64,000 bases of DNA, taken from Gymnopilus junonius. Its lineage: Eukaryota > Basidiomycota > Agaricomycetes > Agaricales > Galerinaceae. The number at the start of each line of letters is the position of its first letter. Position 1 is the first letter of the stretch. Of this stretch, positions 59,381-64,000 are shown piece after piece. The stretch spans positions 116,238 to 180,237 of the forward strand of contig JADNYJ010000076.1 in NCBI GenBank assembly GCA_015501075.1, read 5' to 3'. A program made the translations under genes and the position numbers. A model generated the notes under the pieces. That model was not told where the DNA came from. It did no database searches and was given only the letters and a program-made list of their open reading frames with translations.

Positions 59381-59452
59381 ACCAGGTGAGTTTGCTCGCT
59401 TTTCAATATCCCCCTTCCTCGTATTTGAAGTCAATATTTATCTTGTCTCACA

Positions 59453-60726
59453 ATGTCCACTGCGGAATTATTTTGCTCAGCAACATCACGCGCGACTTGT
59501 CCGACGACATCATGAAGAAATGTCGCAACTATGTCAGTATCGCGAATAGCGCTGAAAATGCCCAACTTGCTTTCAATATGCTCGACAAGGAGCTGGACAA
59601 AATAATGGTGCATCTTCATAATTTTTATCTATCTTTCTATTTCATTTTAAATTATCATTAGATGGTTGCGCTCCGTGAGCCAGCCAACATTGCTTTGATC
59701 CGCGATCCCTCTTTTCTTCTCGAGCGCTTCTTCGAGCTTCGCGGCCTCTACCAGAAGGTGCAAGACGTCATCAAAATTCTGGCACTATCGAGTCCTCGAT
59801 TTATCACACAATCTTTGAAGTCTGCAGCACTGTCCAGCGGCGTCGCAATGAAAAAGGTCCAGCTGAGACAGTTCAATCTGTTGCTCTTCCTCAGCCTTCT
59901 CTTCAGCCTCTCCTGTCGAGATATGCCCATAGGTGCTAAGGATGTCATCAAGGTGCGCTGATATTTTTATAATATCTTGCTAACACTCTAATGATGTTTT
60001 CAGCATCGTCCTCGCATTAAATCTACGAAATATGTTCAAGATTCAGATGGGGAAGAGCCTGAGCAGGTCTCAAACAAAGATGTCGCTCATTCTGACCATG
60101 AGGTACATTATCATTTTTCTTCTTCATCTGTCCAGTTTTAACTGAACTTGTTTTTAATTAAAATAGGACAACAGCATGAAGATTGACGATGAGGCTGGTC
60201 CTCCTCCCAGTTCTTCGACTTCTGAGGAGTCCGTGGTCATTATTAATTCTAGTCCCGCAGCCCCAGCGGCTGCTAAGGTGCGCTTCATGGTGTCTTAATT
60301 TTATCATTCTTAAATCTTTGCTTTATAGCTTCTTTCTAAACCCCTCGGTAATGCTCCTTCCTATCATGAAGTTCCTGGCATTGACCTTGGTCGGTCTTAT
60401 TTGAAGGCTCAGAAGACGCTCGCCAAAGCTGAAAAGACATCGAAGGCTAGCCCTCATTTTAAAAAGGCTAAACACTCTCAAGATGCTGATCTCTCAGGTG
60501 TGTGTCCTCCTTTCTCAATATTATTTATTTCTGACAATAGTCTTATTTAGCCAATAGTGACCTTCTCATTGTCCGAGCTAATCTTCAGACTGTCCAGACA
60601 TGAGTTGGAAATCTTGACTTCGAGATATCCTCTCTCTCTCGCTGTCTCGCTGATTTTCGTGAACAGGAAGCGACGCTTCGCCTTCGCCTTCATGAACTTG
60701 AGAAAATCGAGAGGTCTCGCAAGTGA
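59453..60726 (+). pseudogene. Intron-containing gene antisense to gypsy pol
   Basis: Exons: 59453-59607, 59662-59952, 60004-60102, 60167-60277, 60329-60497 and 60551-60726, with GT-AG introns of about 51-64 nt in consistent phase. The protein starts MSTAELF, then after a frame change near 59475 LSNITRDLSDDIMKKC. Next come LAFNMLDKELDKIM, REPANIALIRDPSFLLERFF, an acidic/Ser-rich middle with a KxKK-type basic stretch, and a C-terminal coiled coil (CLADFREQEATLRLRLHELEK). A TGA at 60601-60603 interrupts the last exon. The family is unknown to me. It lies between pol and the proposed 3' LTR in opposite orientation with its own TATA box, so it is probably an accessory gene of this retroelement family, now damaged. 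Confidence 0.6.
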
Positions 60727-60813
60727 AAGGCCTCATAATCATTAGATGGCGCAGTTTTACATATTTTGGCCCATAAGTAGTTTTAAATTACTTGTTGGAC
60801 TTAGATAGAATTT

Positions 60814-63800
60814 TTATGCATCATCTTTATCTGAATTTTCGCTTTCACTTTCAATTAAGTTTACTCCATCCATTAAATAATCATGCTTTTCTCTTACTTG
60901 AGAATTATTCATAAGGACTTCGTCCTCAGCTAGATCATCAATTTGAATGAGTTGGCCTTCATCTAATCCAGTGAAATTTAACACATTATCTGGGATATCA
61001 ATCTTAGTTCTTGCAAAATAAGGTACAACACGAAAAGCGCCTATTTTAGCCTTTAATACTGCACCATTCATTTCTGCAACTATATATGCACCACCTGGTC
61101 TTCGTGATACAACAATCATTGGGCCAAGGTATCTGGATTTCATTTTACGATCCAATGATCCCTCAATGGATGCATTGCGAATTAAAACCAAATCTCCTGG
61201 TTCAAATTTATAGTCATGTATTACTGCAGCATTATCCCTTTCATATCTTTCAAGCTGCTTTAATTTGTCTTGATCAATTCTCTTCATCATTTGTCTAACA
61301 TGTATCTGATGTTTAGCCAATGCTCTTGCTCTCAAGGCAATTAATTCAACATCAGTGAGTACACCTTTTGGTGGTCTAACAAGCCAAGTCGCTTCTTTCA
61401 CATCTATTGGCAAAACTGGATGCATGCCAGTTGCAAAATAATATGGGGAACAGCCAAATCGCTTTCTAACACTAACATGATCTGCCCAAAATACAGCATG
61501 GAGAAACCAATACCATTTGGATAAATTCTGTTCACCACAACATTTCGCTAGCATTTGCCTAAGGTCGAAATGAGGTCGCTCAATTTTCCATTGCTTGTGA
61601 ATTATAGGCTGAGATCCTTATTTGAGTGATCCCATATTTTTCTTTCAACCATCTGACAGCAGCAACAAATGGAGCGCCATTATCAGTGACAATTTTTCGC
61701 AGTGTCCCCCAGCGGCAGAGAATGTCTTCATACATCCATAAAGCAATAGACTTAGCACTTTCTTTCTTAAGCGCTCGTCCTTCAGCCCATGAACTTGTAG
61801 CACATCTCCCATGTACAATATATTTACATCCATTTGAAGCAGGGGTCATGTGAATTACATCTGCATGAAGTACCTCAAATAGCGCTGGAGAGTCCGTAAG
61901 CTTTGGTGGTATTTTTAGAAGTTGAAGCTGGGCTTCTGACAAGGTTCACAAGTTTTAACAAACCAGGAAATGTCTACCTCCATTCAGGCCACCAAAATCG
62001 TTGGACAAGTACAGTCTTTGTCGCATAAAACCTCTATGTCCATTATGGTCATGGCGGCTTTTAACATATACATTCTCTTTTCTTTTTCTATAAATAACTA
62101 TGATGACTTTGCAATCCTCGTCGGTATAATTTCTCTTCAAACAGTACAAATCTATTTGCCAAATTTTTGAAGTGCTTATATCGCTTGTCATTTATTTTAT
62201 TTGGTTTATACTGATGATTCTTGAGATAATTAACAATGTGAGGAATCATTTCATCTTGTGAGATTGCTCCTACCCTTCGATGTCCTTCAGGGTAATAAGA
62301 GTTATCACTTTCTTTATCATTCTCTGGCAAGGCCAAAGCGTGTAGTAATTGTTGCAATAATATTTTGTGTTCATAGTGAAGGTCCTCATTTTTCAAGGTG
62401 TCATTCACTTTAATTAATTCTCTTTCTCTTTCTAAATCTGCTTCTTTTAATTCTGAAGAGATATCTTGGTAGGAAAATGCAATTCCTTGGAAATATCCAC
62501 CCGAGAATCAATTTCATCAACAAATGCTTCAATCTCCAGAGGAGGCTTATTTTCATCATCTGCTAATATAAATTCTGGTGGTCCTACTGGATCATCATCT
62601 TCATCATCAGACATAGGTGCTTGTTCTGGGTCTGTTGGTTGTCTAGGTCATCTGGACAAACCATCTGGTCCAAAAGTTGCTCCTGCTTTGTGTCTGATAA
62701 TAAAATGAAATAATGATATTGCATCAATCCACCTATTGATAGTGGCATTAGGCATTAGGTCAGGATTTCTTAACATTCCTTGTATATATTTCGCATCAGT
62801 TTCCACAATTAGCTTGCGGACCCCAAATAGCATAGCTCTATTGGTTTTGAGTGCTCTCATAAGTCCATAAAGTTCTCGCTTAGGTTGTGAAAACCTTGCC
62901 TCTCTTTCATTCATAGTCATAGATCCAAATTTCACATAATAAATTTTCTTTGGATCATCTTTATCTTCCTGATAGATGTAGAAACCAATTCCCATAAATG
63001 AAGAGTCTACTGCCAATACAATTGCTCCTTGACCATGATAATCAATTGGGCGCAATGGCTGGGCAAATCTCACTCCTTCCTTGACCATGTCAATGCTTTT
63101 AATTTGTTCAGGGCCCCAGACAAAAGGTACTTTGCCTCGTGTTAATTTCTGGAGTCCTTCTGCTCGCACTGCATAGTTTGGAATATAGCTTCTCAGCACT
63201 CCAGCAATACCTAGAAATGCTCTGACAGGTTATTACAAATTTCCCATCTCATTATTGCTCCAATTTTGTCTTCAGTTGGTTTTCTCCCTTCATATGTACA
63301 GAGATGTCCAACGATTATAATTTCCGCAGCACAAATTACTGATTTATATCCTGAGAAGTTCCACAATATTTCATTCGTTGTAATAAACGATTGACATTGT
63401 TTAAATGTTCCCATATAAATTTTCTAATATCAGGATTTTCTGGAATTCGTTCATAGTCTCCTTTATCATCCTCATATCTGGTAGCAGGGCCTCGGGCACC
63501 TACATCATCCAAATAAGGTATTGTATATTCAGGCATCTCTGGTCTTAATATTTCGGTAACATCATCATGAAAAATGGTACAGAATTTGTCCATCCCATTG
63601 GTAAAGTACAGAGTCATTGCACCAAAAGGAGTCTGGAAAGTGGTCAAGTCACGATATTTAGAGTCAAGTGATCGCTCATCATATCCAACATATAAATCCA
63701 TAATTCCTCCAAGCTCATCCTGAAAAATGAGCTGCTAGTTCCTCTGTTGCAGGTGGTACTCCAGAATGAGCAATTGTAACTGCATTTAAAGGTTCTAAGC

Positions 63801-64000
63801 TATGTACAATTCTTAAGGAACCATTTTTCTTTAGCACAGCAAACCATGGTGATCTGTAGGATGAATTTGAAGGTTCATAAACTCCAGCTGCCCTTTTCTT
63901 TTCAATGATTGCACAAATTTCATCATAGAGTGCAGGTGGTATTTTAATACTCCTATATACCCATGGCTTGTGTTCAATTGTTGGAATTGGTACAGGGGGA
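60814..64000 (-). pseudogene. Gypsy pol (RT-RH-INT), decayed and partial
   Basis: From the window edge downward: KNGSLRIVHSLEPLNAVTI, then in another frame FQTPFGAMTLYFTNGMDKFC, HDDVTEIL and the active site IPYLDDV (63520-63540). RNase H follows: AIVLAVDSSFMGIGFYIYQE and ELYGLMRALKTNRAMLFGV. A stop after GPDGLSR (62648) looks like CGA-to-TGA. Then comes a linker with ISQDEMIPHIVNYLKNHQYK, the integrase core (HADVIHMTPASNGCKYIV, VTDNGAPFVAAVRWLKEKYG) and the integrase C-terminus (RFGCSPYYFATGMHPVLP, FEPGDLVLIRNASIEGSLDR) ending at 60814. Several stops and frameshifts. It is a different lineage from the chromovirus (IPYLDDV, HDDVT type) and lacks a chromodomain. Confidence 0.88.

Larger units (their letters stand above)
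57471..64000 (-). mobile_element. Second Ty3/gypsy element, decayed, runs off the window
   Basis: Minus-strand pol (60814 to beyond 64000) with reverse transcriptase, RNase H and integrase in gypsy order. Downstream lies about 2 kb with an opposite-strand gene, then a purine-rich tract (GTCGAGGGGAGATGATGAGAC on the minus strand, ending near 58796) followed by TGTTACATGG, the proposed start of the 3' LTR. The LTR would reach down to about 57471; an AATAAA-like signal lies on the minus strand near 57530. The 5' LTR is outside the window, so LTR borders are provisional. Confidence 0.6.

Noticed and set aside
1..64000. CRISPR arrays, prokaryotic operons, phage genes
   Set aside because: Spliced genes, U6 snRNA and eukaryotic transposons throughout; no regularly spaced repeats of CRISPR type.

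Overview
The window is nuclear DNA of a filamentous basidiomycete, most likely an Agaricomycete. Genes carry many spliceosomal introns of about 47-68 nt with GTRNGT donors. Families typical of mushrooms are present: F-box-like, DUF6534, GMC oxidoreductase, NLR-like STAND ATPase, a CaaX pheromone precursor and small secreted double-psi beta-barrel proteins. Single-copy genes alternate with decayed duplicates and layered transposons. No prokaryotic signal is seen.

Layout. 0-10 kb: an F-box-like gene (753-1963), a mating-pheromone precursor with a C-terminal CIVA box (2801-2941, minus), a His-rich gene with unresolved 5' end (4299-5136, minus), and a very low-complexity gene whose reading frame changes several times (6806-9852, minus). 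12-17 kb: two paralogous secreted DPBB genes with identical exon structure (11993-12463 and 15558-16023, both minus), then a diverged tandem repeat with a palindrome. 18-23.3 kb: a decay cluster holding a truncated F-box relic, a DUF6534 gene with a stop and a frameshift, a frameshifted F-box gene and a secreted jelly-roll-like gene with one in-frame TGA. 23.9 kb: a U6 snRNA gene. 24.3-30.4 kb: two fully reconstructable minus-strand genes, a 13-exon sugar transporter (650 aa) and a 5-exon NLR-like protein (951 aa).

31-34 kb: a complete transposon with 148-bp terminal inverted repeats and 9-bp target duplications (Mutator-like hallmarks) carrying a multi-exon gene instead of a recognisable transposase. 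35-48 kb: a two-finger C2H2 protein, a hypothetical gene, an eIF4G pseudogene, a coiled-coil gene and a GMC oxidoreductase.

48.7-56.4 kb: nested transposons. A Ty3/gypsy chromovirus (49195-55459, 5-bp TSD) sits inside a hAT-type element (48697-55729, 8-bp TSD), which itself sits at the inverted-repeat tip of a small element holding a RecQ-like helicase fragment. 57.5-64 kb: the 3' part of a second, decayed gypsy element with an opposite-strand, intron-containing gene between pol and the proposed 3' LTR; it runs off the window.

Most intact genes act independently; there is no metabolic cluster. The sugar transpor­ter, the GMC oxidoreductase and the secreted DPBB proteins fit a plant-associated or wood/litter lifestyle, but that is inference only.
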